A DNA stretch of 44,417 nt from an uncultured Neomegalonema sp. (GTDB lineage Bacteria; Pseudomonadota; Alphaproteobacteria; Rhodobacterales; Rhodobacteraceae). The DNA lies in NCBI GenBank assembly GCA_938034615.1, contig CALHLW010000081.1:1-44417 (forward strand), given 5' to 3'. Of this stretch, positions 17,681 through 25,712 are shown one piece after another; the stretch's first letter is position 1; each line of letters opens with the position of its first letter. The notes beneath the pieces are model-generated. The model searched no databases. It was not told where the DNA came from and was given only the letters and a program-made list of their open reading frames with translations. Made by a program: the position numbers and the translations under genes.

Positions 17681-20600
17681 TCACTTCCCGTCCTTGAGTT
17701 TTTGCAGGATCGCGAAGGGCGAATCCGGGTCTATGGGGCGGTTCGAGCGGGGCGGCGCGGCGCTGTGCTCGCGTTTCGGGGCGTCCCGACGTTCCTGCCC
17801 CGGTTTTCCGCGTGGCTTGCCGCCCTTGCGGTTGGCGTCCTTCGGGCGAGCGTCCGATTTTCCGCCCTCGCGCCGGGGCTTGCGGTCGCCTTCCTTGCGT
17901 GGAGGACGGTTCTCGTTCCCTTCGCGGCGCGGGCCATCACCCCGCTGACGCCGACCTTTGGGCAGGATGCGGAACGTATAGAACGTTTCCATCTCGCCCG
18001 TCGCCTGATCCGGTATTGAAACCTCGACGGTCTTGCCTTCGGCCTCCTTCGGCGCAGAGGAAGGCTGACCCATCGCCGCCATCGGTTCCTCGCCTTCCGC
18101 AACTTGAGGCGCGGCGGCATCCCCGGCAATGGGCCGTTCCGGGGCCTGATCGACATCGGTTGGTCCCTGCTCCACGGCTTCTATGGCTGCGGTATCGGCC
18201 TCGGCGAAGGCGGTCGCGGCAGGGGCGCTGTCCAGTGCCTCACTGGGGTTGTCCAGCGAAATCACCGCATCGACCGGCGCGGGCGCACCATCCTCGATTG
18301 GCGCTTCCGCAGGCTCGACGGGCAGAGGTTCGACAGGCAGAGGCTCTATGCTATCGATAGGCGAGACGAAGGCCTCGACGACCCCATCCTCCATCTCCAC
18401 CTTGACGACGGCTTGTCTCGGGGTCGTATCGGTTTTTGCGGCAGCATTCGGTTCAGGTTTGACCGGCACCGGCTTCACCTTGGCCCGCTCCGCCTTCTCG
18501 GCGCGATAGCCCATGCCTTCCATCAGCGACGCGAATTGTTCCAGCGTCAGCCCCGTGATCGACAGCATATCCGCCGTCGCCTCGAAGCCCTTGCGTGCAT
18601 CGAGGCCCCGCGTCATGTCGGCCAGCCGTTCCAGCATATCCAGCCGCAATGCCCGATCCCCGGCCTTGCGATACCCGGCCATCTGGAAATACGCCTCCGG
18701 CACGCCTTCTGGTGCCGCAAAGGTGACGACCCCTGCGGGGGGCGGGGCAGGAATCTCGTCCATCCCTTGTGCAATGCCCCACAGCACGATGCGCAGCCGC
18801 GAGGGCGCGGGCTTTAGCAATGCAGGCATGAACAGCGTGTATTGCCCGAATCGCAGCCCATGCTTGCGCATCAGCGAGCGCGTATCCTGCTCGATGGATT
18901 TGACGTCCTGCGCGATGGGGCCACGGGGCAGCACACCCAGCGCCTCAACGAGTTGAAACACCACGCCCCGTGCGATGCCGTCGATCTTCGCATCGTCGCG
19001 CAGATCGAGCAGCGGCTCGAACAGCGCCTTGATCCGCCGGTCGATCCATTGCTGCAATCGCTTCTCGGCTCGCTCGACGCTGGTGGCTTCCAGCAGGTCG
19101 TCGGCATAGACCTTCACGACCGGCGACAGGGCATCGGCGCCCTTGGTCAGCCGCCCGATAACGACGTTGTCCCAGACGATGCCGCCCTGCTCGGTGAAAC
19201 CCAGATCGCCGTCATTGCCCGCATAGAGCTTTTCGACCCGCTGGGTCAGCTCCGCAATGACGGGCGTGGTACTGGCTGCGCGCAGGGTGGTCGCATGAAC
19301 GCCCTCGGCTTCCTTGTCCGGCTGAAAGCGCAAGCCTTCGAGCCGTCCGACATGTTCGCCTTCGACGCTGACGCCCCCGTCCTTATCGACTGTGGCCACC
19401 AGTTCCTCCTTCTGTTTCAACCGCTGCATCAGCACGCTGGTGCGGCGATCGACAAATCGCTGTGTCAGTCTGGCATGGAGCGCGTCGGAAAGTCGATCCT
19501 CCACGGCGCGCGTCCGTTCTCGCCAGTGTTTGGCATCGTCCAGCCAGTCCGACCTGTTGGCGGCGTAGGTCCATGTGCGGATATAGGCAAGTCTTTTGGA
19601 CAGTACGTCGATATCGCCGTCTGTTTTATCGATTCGGATGACCTGCCCGGCCATCCAGTCGGTCGGGATCACCCGCTGCCCCGTCGTCAGGAACGTATAG
19701 ATGCGGCGCAGCAGGTCCACATGCTCGCCCACCATCGTCTTGCGGAAATCCGGTATCTGGCAGACATCCCACAGCAATCGCACGGCATTCTTGCCCTGGG
19801 CGCTCATCTGGATATCCGGGTCGGCGGCCAGCATCCGTAGCGCCATCACGTCCTCGGCCTCGCGGGTACGCATCAACCCCCGGTGCGGAGCGGGGAAATC
19901 GAGGCTGGCCAGCAGCGCCTCGGCGGTCGCGAATTGCAGGCGCGCATTGCGCCATTGCAGGTTCCCGATGGAGTGGAACTCGTGCTCCTCGATGGCCTCG
20001 ACCACTTCGGGCTCCAGCGGGCGGCAATCGGCGGTCACGCCGAAGCTGCCGTCATTCATGTACCGCCCCGCGCGCCCCGCGATCTGCGCCAGCTCCTGCG
20101 CCTGAAGATTGCGGTGCTTCCTGCCGTCGAACTTGGCCTTGCCTGCAAACCACACCGACTTCAGATCGAGGTTCAGCCCCATCCCGATGGCATCGGTCGC
20201 CACCAGATACTCGACCTCGCCCTCCTGAAACATTTTTACCTGTGCATTGCGGGTGCGAGGCGACAGCGCCCCCATCACCACCGCCGCCCCGCCTTTCTGC
20301 CGCCGGATCAATTCCGCAATCGCATAGACCTGATCCGTCGAGAACGCGACGATGGCCGAGCGTTGCGGCAACCGGCTGATCTTCTTCGACCCGGCATAGG
20401 ACAGCACCGAGAACCGCTCGCGAAAGTGAAACCGCACACCGGGGATCAACTGAGCGATCCGCTCCTTCATCGTCAGCGCGCCGAGGAACAGCGTCTCGTG
20501 CATCCCCCGCGCGTTGAGCAGTCGGTCGGTGAAGACATGCCCGCGCTCGGGGTCGGCACAGAGCTGGATTTCATCCACTGCAAGGAACCCGGCTCCCGTC

Positions 20601-20866
20601 TCCACCGGCATCGATTCGACGGTACAGATGAAATATTTCGCGTTCGGGGGGACGATCTTCTCCTCCCCCGTCACCAGTGCGACGACCGATGGACCCCGCA
20701 GCTCGACACAGCGGTCATAGACTTCCCGTGCCAGCAGGCGCAACGGAAAGCCCATCACGCCGGTCTTGTGACCCAGCATCCGTTCGATGGCATAGGTCGT
20801 CTTGCCGGTATTGGTGGGGCCGAGCACCGCCGTAACGGTATGATCCCTCGGGTGGGAGGCGGACAT
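17681..20866 (-). CDS. SUV3-like DExH RNA helicase with long low-complexity C-terminal tail
   Basis: The 1061-residue protein starts with a helicase core: Walker A LGPTNTGKTTYAIERM (residues 15-30), the DEIQ box AVDEIQLCADPERGHVFTDRLL, and motif VI-like IAGRAGRYMNDGSFG. The arrangement with GPTNTGKT and DEIQ matches SUV3, the mitochondrial degradosome helicase, and its alphaproteobacterial homologs. From about residue 775 the protein becomes Pro/Glu/Ala-rich with a repeated EPLPVEP, then very basic (GRRQRGDGPRREGNENRPPRKEG), ending SPFAILQKLKDGK. The tail probably binds RNA or a partner. It is followed by hslR after 13 bp. The upstream 171 bp before a truncated gene should contain its promoter. 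Confidence 0.88.
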   Translation of the reverse strand: MSASHPRDHTVTAVLGPTNTGKTTYAIERMLGHKTGVMGFPLRLLAREVYDRCVELRGPSVVALVTGEEKIVPPNAKYFICTVESMPVETGAGFLAVDEIQLCADPERGHVFTDRLLNARGMHETLFLGALTMKERIAQLIPGVRFHFRERFSVLSYAGSKKISRLPQRSAIVAFSTDQVYAIAELIRRQKGGAAVVMGALSPRTRNAQVKMFQEGEVEYLVATDAIGMGLNLDLKSVWFAGKAKFDGRKHRNLQAQELAQIAGRAGRYMNDGSFGVTADCRPLEPEVVEAIEEHEFHSIGNLQWRNARLQFATAEALLASLDFPAPHRGLMRTREAEDVMALRMLAADPDIQMSAQGKNAVRLLWDVCQIPDFRKTMVGEHVDLLRRIYTFLTTGQRVIPTDWMAGQVIRIDKTDGDIDVLSKRLAYIRTWTYAANRSDWLDDAKHWRERTRAVEDRLSDALHARLTQRFVDRRTSVLMQRLKQKEELVATVDKDGGVSVEGEHVGRLEGLRFQPDKEAEGVHATTLRAASTTPVIAELTQRVEKLYAGNDGDLGFTEQGGIVWDNVVIGRLTKGADALSPVVKVYADDLLEATSVERAEKRLQQWIDRRIKALFEPLLDLRDDAKIDGIARGVVFQLVEALGVLPRGPIAQDVKSIEQDTRSLMRKHGLRFGQYTLFMPALLKPAPSRLRIVLWGIAQGMDEIPAPPPAGVVTFAAPEGVPEAYFQMAGYRKAGDRALRLDMLERLADMTRGLDARKGFEATADMLSITGLTLEQFASLMEGMGYRAEKAERAKVKPVPVKPEPNAAAKTDTTPRQAVVKVEMEDGVVEAFVSPIDSIEPLPVEPLPVEPAEAPIEDGAPAPVDAVISLDNPSEALDSAPAATAFAEADTAAIEAVEQGPTDVDQAPERPIAGDAAAPQVAEGEEPMAAMGQPSSAPKEAEGKTVEVSIPDQATGEMETFYTFRILPKGRRQRGDGPRREGNENRPPRKEGDRKPRREGGKSDARPKDANRKGGKPRGKPGQERRDAPKREHSAAPPRSNRPIDPDSPFAILQKLKDGK

Positions 20867-21037
20867 GAGGGCAGCCTTTGGGGCGGGGTGGGTCTGGACG
20901 CCTATGTAGAGCGTCAGGTCAGCAGGTACAACGGAGTGGGTAACCTAAGCAATGCGACCGATCCGCGACACTCGTTCGAACATGGGCCGAATAGGAACAA
21001 CATCGTGGAGTGATCTTCCAAGGCTTCTTCTCTCACG

Positions 21038-21190
21038 TTACCGAACCTCAAGTGCCCGTACTTCGCCACTGTCGGTGCCGAAAACCACGATAGCGCCATC
21101 GGTATACAATTGCGTCGAAACGCGCTTGCCAAAGCTGCGACTTGTTTCATCACCCCGGTACAAGTGACGTATGCTGATTTTACCGCGAAT
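21038..21190 (-). pseudogene. 3' fragment of an unidentified gene truncated by an IS remnant
   Basis: In the minus frame ending TAA at 21038-21040, the translation includes GKISIRHLYRGDETSR and then LYTDGAIVVFGTDSGEVRAL, closing EVR-stop. It reads like genuine protein and resembles a beta-propeller blade or similar repeat. The frame runs upstream into the transposase fragment with no credible start. I infer that an insertion replaced the 5' part. The family is not identified. Confidence 0.5.
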
Positions 21191-21192
21191 AG

Positions 21193-21396
21193 TGCCGACA
21201 GCTGAAAACCTGGCAAAAGTGGTTCAACGTTGCCGTTTCTCCGATCCGTTCCGGGGTCGAGCGGGTCTTCGGCAAAAGCAAGACGGACGACGGGCTCGGC
21301 AAGACCCGTTACTTCGGCGAAGCGCGCGTCGCAGCCGATCATCTCACCTTCGCCATGGCCTACAACCTGCGCCGGGCGTTGAGTTTGAGCGGATAA
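21193..21396 (+). mobile_element. C-terminal remnant of an IS5-like DDE transposase
   Basis: After a TAG at 21190-21192 the frame reads CRQLKTWQKWFNVAVSP, then SGVERVFGKSKT, GKTRYFGEARVAADHL and TFAMAYNLRRALSLSG-stop. The VERxFG...RYFG...AYNLRRA pattern is the C-terminal catalytic region of IS5-family transposases, with the Glu of the DDE triad in VE. About 68 codons remain; the D-D parts and left end are gone, and I could not place terminal inverted repeats. It is inactive and marks an old insertion. Confidence 0.75.
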
Positions 21397-21620
21397 ATGA
21401 CAGGAGGAGTCCGTCCAAAAAAGTGCATTCCCGCGCAAAAACAGCCCAAAACGGGCATCAAAGACCGGCGAGCGCCGTCAATGAACCGAAAAATCAGGCC
21501 AAAGAAGCCTGACAAACGACTAAACGGGGATTGTTCAGATGGCTCCGTTCATTCTGCGATCCGAAACGATAACCGCAGAGTGGGGCCACCTGCAGCAGTA
21601 AAATTGAGAAACAGGACATT

Positions 21621-21656
21621 TTACTTGATCTTCGACAGAAGCTCCGGCGCGGTTAC
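21621..21656 (-). pseudogene. 12-codon 3' remnant of a second delta-class carbonic anhydrase gene
   Basis: The minus strand reads VTAPELLSKIK-stop. The intact carbonic anhydrase gene upstream ends VTAPELLSQIE-stop. Of 36 bases about 28 match, and most differences are at third codon positions, which is the signature of related coding sequence rather than chance. The fragment begins inside the stop region of the esterase gene (21653-21655), so a deletion joined the two genes. Confidence 0.65.
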
Positions 21657-22456
21657 GGATAGGACGGCTTCAAACCCAGCATTTCGTCCAACTGCCGCCC
21701 CAGCCAGCCATGGGGAATGAAATGCCCGCCCTTGTGCAGATCGAGGATCACGGTCCCTTGCGCGCAATCCCAGCGATAGCGGTCGAAGGACAGCCAATCG
21801 ACGATCTTATATGGGCCGTCATCTTTCGTTGTCCCGCATCCCAGCCTGCCGCGCCACAGCCTGACCGGGTTCAACCGATCCCCGTTCGGCCCGGCGGGAA
21901 ACCGCATCACCGTGTCCGACGTGCCATGGACATGGCGCACCACGGCGGGGGCTTCCGGGCAGGTTTCCGACTGGCGCAGGGTGCCCGCCACGGCGAACAG
22001 CCCCCGGATATCATTGCCGCTTTCACAGACGTAGCGCCATGCCATCGCAGAGCCGAAGGAATAGCCGGAGATGAAGATGTTGTCCCGGTCGACCGGATAC
22101 CGCTTCATCACGTCCCGCAGTACCGCATCCGCAAAATCCACATCCTCGCGCCCGCCCCGGAACCGCCACGTCTTGTTCCGCCCGTTCGGCGCGATCAGCA
22201 GCACGCCCCGGCGCTTCGTATGCCCTGAAATCCGCTCATGATTGATCGGCAGTTTGCCCGTCCGCGCCCAACCGTGAAAATGCAGCATAACCGGCAAAGG
22301 ATTGGCCCCGTCCCAGCCGTCCGGTTCCCTGACGTGATAGGACCGCTCGCCCACCGGGCAGGGCGTATTCAGATGGCAAGGATTGCCGGGCAAGGCCGAC
22401 CCCTGGGCGGCGGCATTCGGGGCGAAAAGGGCGAAGATCAGGACGATGGTTCTCAT
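21653..22456 (-). CDS. Secreted polyhydroxybutyrate depolymerase / LpqC-like esterase
   Basis: The start at 22456 follows GAGGGGGCC and gives 267 residues with a signal peptide (MRTIVLIFALFAPNAAAQGS). Hydrolase landmarks are VMLHFHGWARTG (oxyanion region), DNIFISGYSFGSAMAW (nucleophile in GYSFGS), an acidic residue in HVHGTSDTVM, and a late His in DLHKGGHFIPHGW. This matches the PHB depolymerase/feruloyl esterase-like family in the periplasm or outside the cell. Several Cys pairs suggest disulfides. The stop codon lies at a junction with a carbonic anhydrase remnant, so the last few residues may not be original. It lies 78 bp after the carbonic anhydrase gene, probably in the same transcript. 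Confidence 0.82.
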   Translation of the reverse strand: MRTIVLIFALFAPNAAAQGSALPGNPCHLNTPCPVGERSYHVREPDGWDGANPLPVMLHFHGWARTGKLPINHERISGHTKRRGVLLIAPNGRNKTWRFRGGREDVDFADAVLRDVMKRYPVDRDNIFISGYSFGSAMAWRYVCESGNDIRGLFAVAGTLRQSETCPEAPAVVRHVHGTSDTVMRFPAGPNGDRLNPVRLWRGRLGCGTTKDDGPYKIVDWLSFDRYRWDCAQGTVILDLHKGGHFIPHGWLGRQLDEMLGLKPSYP

Positions 22457-22534
22457 GGCCCCCTCATGCCGCCCTACGCCATTAGGTGTCACCTCACGTC
22501 TGCGCTATCGGCGTCACGCGAATGCCGCTCACGC

Positions 22535-23326
22535 CTACTCGATCTGCGACAGTAGTTCCGGTGCCGTCACCAACTGGCGGACGCCGTGGGCGTGGTCTTC
22601 CTCGAAGACGTTTCCGTTCTCCGCCCACTCATGCAGCGAGGAGATGTCGATCTTAGCGCATTGCGGACGCACACTCCAGGTAACCTGCATCGGCGAGCAG
22701 GCCTGCTGCGTATAGCTTGGCCCTGTCGTCGAGCCTGCAAACACCACTGGCTCTCCGGTCCCTGAGGGCAGGCTCTTCGCTTGATGGAACCCGTCCACGA
22801 CGTTCCCCGCATAGGCGAAATCAGCGTAATCGAGCGCGTTCTCCGGGTCGTTCACTACGAGGAAGACCTGCGTTTCCACCCGCAGGGCCGGGTTCGCACA
22901 GGCATCGCTGAGGCACGACCCCAGCCCCTTGCCCGGATTGACCTCGCATGACGTATGCACCCAATGCACCTCAATGGTATCTCCCGGCACGATGCCCTTG
23001 TAGGCACCCTTGCCGCCCGAAGGGTCTGTGAGTTCGGCGGTGGTCAGGTCATCCGACCCGTTGCACTTCCACCCGCCATGGTCGCCCGCACCGCCCGAAA
23101 CCGAGAACCCCGGCCCTTTGTGCTCGGCATTCACATGCAGGTGGATGTTGCACAGGTTCAATTCGGATGCTTTCGGTGCCAGCGCGAGGACACGGGCGTT
23201 CAGCCCGCCGGTCTTGGTAATGTCACGCGGCGTCTGTGGCCCATAACCTGTACACATCTCTGCCATGGCGGGTGCCGCGACGAGAAGCGCTCCGAGGATC
23301 GCAGGAAGGAAAACGGTTTTGTTCAT
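22535..23326 (-). CDS. Delta-class carbonic anhydrase, secreted
   Basis: The start at 23326 gives 263 residues with a signal peptide (MNKTVFLPAILGALLVAAPAMAEMC). The motif LCNIHLHVNAEHKGPGFS carries the HxH pair of zinc ligands and corresponds to the VHWHLGAEH region of the diatom delta-class enzyme TWCA1. IEVHWVHTSCE supplies a further His. Several Cys residues suggest disulfides in the periplasm. The enzyme interconverts CO2 and bicarbonate. It is divergent from the HAD-family dehydrogenase across 137 bp, which should contain both promoters, and is followed by the depolymerase-like esterase. The family call is from motif memory; zinc versus another metal cannot be told. Confidence 0.8.
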   Translation of the reverse strand: MNKTVFLPAILGALLVAAPAMAEMCTGYGPQTPRDITKTGGLNARVLALAPKASELNLCNIHLHVNAEHKGPGFSVSGGAGDHGGWKCNGSDDLTTAELTDPSGGKGAYKGIVPGDTIEVHWVHTSCEVNPGKGLGSCLSDACANPALRVETQVFLVVNDPENALDYADFAYAGNVVDGFHQAKSLPSGTGEPVVFAGSTTGPSYTQQACSPMQVTWSVRPQCAKIDISSLHEWAENGNVFEEDHAHGVRQLVTAPELLSQIE

Positions 23327-23463
23327 AAGGATGTCCCCGACGTGTTTAGATGTGTGGGGCCGTTCCGGGAGTGGATGGCCCGATAACCGATCTAAGCTGT
23401 TCAACGTCCATGACCACGCCCCGGCATCACTTTCCGGCGAGCGATTGCAAAGAGGAAGTCCCC

Positions 23464-24396
23464 ATGACGACCACCCGACCGTCCGTCTTCCCCGTAAACG
23501 CCGTTATCCTTGGCGGTGGCACGATGGGGGAGGGCATCGCTGCGATCTTTGCCGCTGGCGGCTGGCCCGTTCAGGTTGTCGAACCCCATGGTACAGAGGT
23601 CGCGGACCGGATCGCCGATTGCGCCACCCAACGCGGTGGGGCAAAGCCCGCAGTAGCCGTTCTTTCCTCTCTGGATGCTGTAAACTGGGCGGGCGTCTCC
23701 CTTGTCGTGGAATGCGTCCCCGAAGACCTCGCCATCAAGCGCGCCGTCTTCGCCGATCTCACCCGGCTGGCCCCGCGGGAAACCCTGCTGACAAGCAATT
23801 CCTCCAGCTTCCCGATCAGTGCCATCGCTGAAGGGCTGGAAATGCGAGGGCGCATGGCGGGGCTGCACTTCTTCATGCCCGCCCATCTCGTGCCGTTGGT
23901 CGAGGTGGTCAGCGGCCCCGATACGACCCCCGAAACCGCCGCCTCATTATGTGAAACCATGACCGCCCTCGCCATGCGCCCTGTCCATGTGAAGAAAGAC
24001 ATCCCTGGCTTCCTCGCCAACCGGATGCAGCACGCCCTGATGCGCGAGGCCCTTTCGCTGGCCGAACGGGGCATCGCCAGCGCCGAGGATATCGACGCCG
24101 CCGTTCAATACGGCTTCGGAATGAGGTTTCTGGGGGCGGGGCCGTTCCTGCAAAAGGATATCGCGGGCCTCGATATCCACCACGCCGCCGCCACAACTAT
24201 CTACCCTGATCTGTGCAATGACATTGTTCCTGTCCCCTTTATTGCAGAGCGGGCCGTGCGAGGCGATCATGGCATGAAATCCGGTCGCGGCTTCTACCGT
24301 TGGACTGCCGACACGGCACGGGCAACACGGGCGCGGTATGAAAAGGCGCTGGTGAAAGCGCTGGCGGTTCTTGGAAATAATCGGGAAGGGCGTTGA
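23464..24396 (+). CDS. 3-hydroxyacyl-CoA dehydrogenase family protein (NAD-dependent)
   Basis: The ATG at 23464 follows AGAGGAAG; the longer ORF from 23350 runs into the divergent promoter region and is rejected. The 310-residue protein has an N-terminal Rossmann fold (VILGGGTMGEGIAAIFAAGGWPVQVVEP), NSSSFPISAIAEGL, the catalytic-His segment GLHFFMPAHLVPLVEVV, and a C-terminal helical domain (FLANRMQHALMREALSLAERGI, MRFLGAGPFLQKDIAGLD). The PAHLVPLVEV variant is seen in members acting on free hydroxy acids as well as hydroxyacyl-CoAs, so beta-oxidation should not be assumed. A polyhydroxybutyrate link with the nearby esterase is possible but only inferred. Confidence 0.85.
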   Translation: MTTTRPSVFPVNAVILGGGTMGEGIAAIFAAGGWPVQVVEPHGTEVADRIADCATQRGGAKPAVAVLSSLDAVNWAGVSLVVECVPEDLAIKRAVFADLTRLAPRETLLTSNSSSFPISAIAEGLEMRGRMAGLHFFMPAHLVPLVEVVSGPDTTPETAASLCETMTALAMRPVHVKKDIPGFLANRMQHALMREALSLAERGIASAEDIDAAVQYGFGMRFLGAGPFLQKDIAGLDIHHAAATTIYPDLCNDIVPVPFIAERAVRGDHGMKSGRGFYRWTADTARATRARYEKALVKALAVLGNNREGR

Positions 24397-24501
24397 GGGT
24401 GCTCGATTTCACGATCCCGGCCCGGCGGGTCTCGTTCGTTGAACGCTTCTCTGATGATGGCGTGAAACTGCTGCTTGATCGACGCCGCTGGACGGGCCAT
24501 A

Positions 24502-24518
24502 TTTAGAACTATTCTAAA
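24502..24518. promoter_or_regulatory. Irr-type iron control box upstream of nfuA
   Basis: TTTAGAA-CTA-TTCTAAA is a perfect inverted repeat matching the ICE motif bound by the heme-responsive regulator Irr in alphaproteobacteria. It lies 37 bp before the nfuA start, so Irr probably controls nfuA-tsaB-rimI, repressing or activating depending on its position relative to the unmapped promoter. Confidence 0.8.
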
Positions 24519-24523
24519 AACAT

Positions 24524-24537
24524 GAGTGATCTCACTC
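24524..24537. promoter_or_regulatory. Second inverted repeat (GAGTGA-TC-TCACTC) before nfuA
   Basis: Six-base perfect arms flank a two-base centre, five bases after the Irr-type box and 18 bases before the nfuA ATG. It could be a second operator or an mRNA hairpin near the ribosome site. No regulator can be named. Confidence 0.45.
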
Positions 24538-24555
24538 GCAAAGGGAACCTGTACG

Positions 24556-25119
24556 ATGTTCATCCAGACGGAAGCGACCCCGAACCCGTCGACCCTGAAA
24601 TTCCTGCCGGGCCGGTCGGTCATGGCCAGTGGTACCGCCGATTTCACGAATGTCGACGATGCCGAACCGTCGCCGCTGGCACAGCGGATTTTTGCGGTTG
24701 AAGGTGTCGAAGGTGTGTTTCTCGGTCCAGATTTCATCTCCGTCGCCAAGGGCGAAGCGGTGGACTGGCCGCATATCAAACCTGCGATCCTCGGTGCGGT
24801 GATGGAGCATTTCACCTCCGGCCAGCCGGTGATGGCCGATAGCGCGCAGACCGACAGTGGCCATGCCGAGCATGACGGGCCGCACGGCGCGATCGTGACG
24901 CAGATCAAGGATTTGCTCGATACGCGCGTGCGCCCTGCGGTCGCACAGGACGGGGGCGACATCACCTTCCACGGCTTCGAGGAAGGGATCGTGTACCTGT
25001 CGATGCGGGGGGCCTGTGCGGGCTGCCCGAGTTCAACGATGACTCTGAAGATGGGCATTGAGAACTTGTTGCGTCACTACATCCCCGATGTGCTGGAGGT
25101 TCGGCCCGTTCCGACCTGA
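24556..25119 (+). CDS. nfuA: NfuA/NifU-like iron-sulfur cluster carrier
   Basis: The ATG at 24556 follows AAGGGAAC and gives 187 residues. The N-terminal Nfu domain (MFIQTEATPNPSTLKFLPG to about residue 90) is joined to the C-terminal NifU domain with DGGDITFHGFEEGIVYLSMRGACAGCPSS. The CxxC there binds a 4Fe-4S cluster for delivery to target proteins. This is the bacterial/mitochondrial Nfu1 (HIRIP5) arrangement. An Irr-type box lies upstream, which fits iron control of cluster assembly. The stop overlaps the tsaB start (TGATG), so the genes are coupled. MiaB, encoded nearby, is a known type of Nfu client. Confidence 0.93.
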   Translation: MFIQTEATPNPSTLKFLPGRSVMASGTADFTNVDDAEPSPLAQRIFAVEGVEGVFLGPDFISVAKGEAVDWPHIKPAILGAVMEHFTSGQPVMADSAQTDSGHAEHDGPHGAIVTQIKDLLDTRVRPAVAQDGGDITFHGFEEGIVYLSMRGACAGCPSSTMTLKMGIENLLRHYIPDVLEVRPVPT

Positions 25120-25712
25120 TGCTCGTTCTCGGTATCGATGCCTGTCTGGGCCATTGCTCCGCTGCCCTCCTGCGGGGTGATACCCTTCTTGCGAGCCGCA
25201 GCATGGCGATGGCACGCGGGCATGTGGAGCGCCTTGCGCCCATGGTGGCCGAGGTGCTGGAGGAGGCGGAAGTTTCCGCCGGTGCTCTCGATCTGATCGG
25301 TGTGACCTGTGGTCCCGGTGGGTTTACCGGAGCCCGCCTCGGTGCGTCTTTTGCGCGGGGGATGGCACTGGCTGGTGGTTGCCGAGCGGTAGGGGTGACG
25401 ACGCTGGAAGCACTCGCCTTTCCTCATCGACCGGAGCGACGGATCGTCGCGCTCGACGGGCGGCGGGCTGATCTTTTCGTGCAGGTCTTCGATGACGCGG
25501 AGGCGGGGCCAATGGCTCTGCCGGTTGCAGAGTTCCGCGACTTTGTTGCACGCAACGGCACTCTGCATGTCATCGGGCCGGACGACATACCGGCCATCGA
25601 TCCCGCCGATGTGGCACGGCTTGCGCGACGACGGGAGGGGGACGGACCACCCCGTCCGCTCTACCTGCGGGCGCCGGATGCGAAGGCGGCGGTGCGGCCT
25701 GTCCTGCGATGA
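25119..25712 (+). CDS. tsaB: tRNA threonylcarbamoyladenosine biosynthesis protein TsaB
   Basis: The 197-residue protein has the ASKHA fold start MLVLGIDACLGHCSAALL and the family hallmark DLIGVTCGPGGFTGARLGASFARGMAL. TsaB lacks full catalytic residues and acts as scaffold for TsaD and TsaE in making t6A on tRNAs that read ANN codons. It starts within the nfuA stop and overlaps rimI by ATGA. The tsaB-rimI order is widely conserved. The frame has no irregularity. Confidence 0.93.
   Translation: MLVLGIDACLGHCSAALLRGDTLLASRSMAMARGHVERLAPMVAEVLEEAEVSAGALDLIGVTCGPGGFTGARLGASFARGMALAGGCRAVGVTTLEALAFPHRPERRIVALDGRRADLFVQVFDDAEAGPMALPVAEFRDFVARNGTLHVIGPDDIPAIDPADVARLARRREGDGPPRPLYLRAPDAKAAVRPVLR

Larger units (their letters stand above)
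20867..21652. other. 786-bp scarred interval without an intact gene
   Basis: This stretch holds the helicase upstream region (20867-21037), a 3' gene fragment on the minus strand (21038-21190), a transposase tail on the plus strand (21193-21396), about 220 bp of unassigned DNA, and the tail of a carbonic anhydrase-like frame (21621-21656). ORFs listed here (20914-21438 minus, 21397-21720 plus) cross these joints and are not credible genes. The whole region looks like accumulated insertion and deletion damage. Confidence 0.7.

Noticed and set aside
20914-21438. 174-aa minus-strand ORF in the scarred interval
   Set aside because: It crosses the IS remnant and is in a different frame from the credible 3' fragment ending at 21038.
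21397-21720. 107-aa plus-strand ORF after the transposase remnant
   Set aside because: It runs through the carbonic anhydrase remnant and the esterase end on the opposite strand, with no recognisable pattern.
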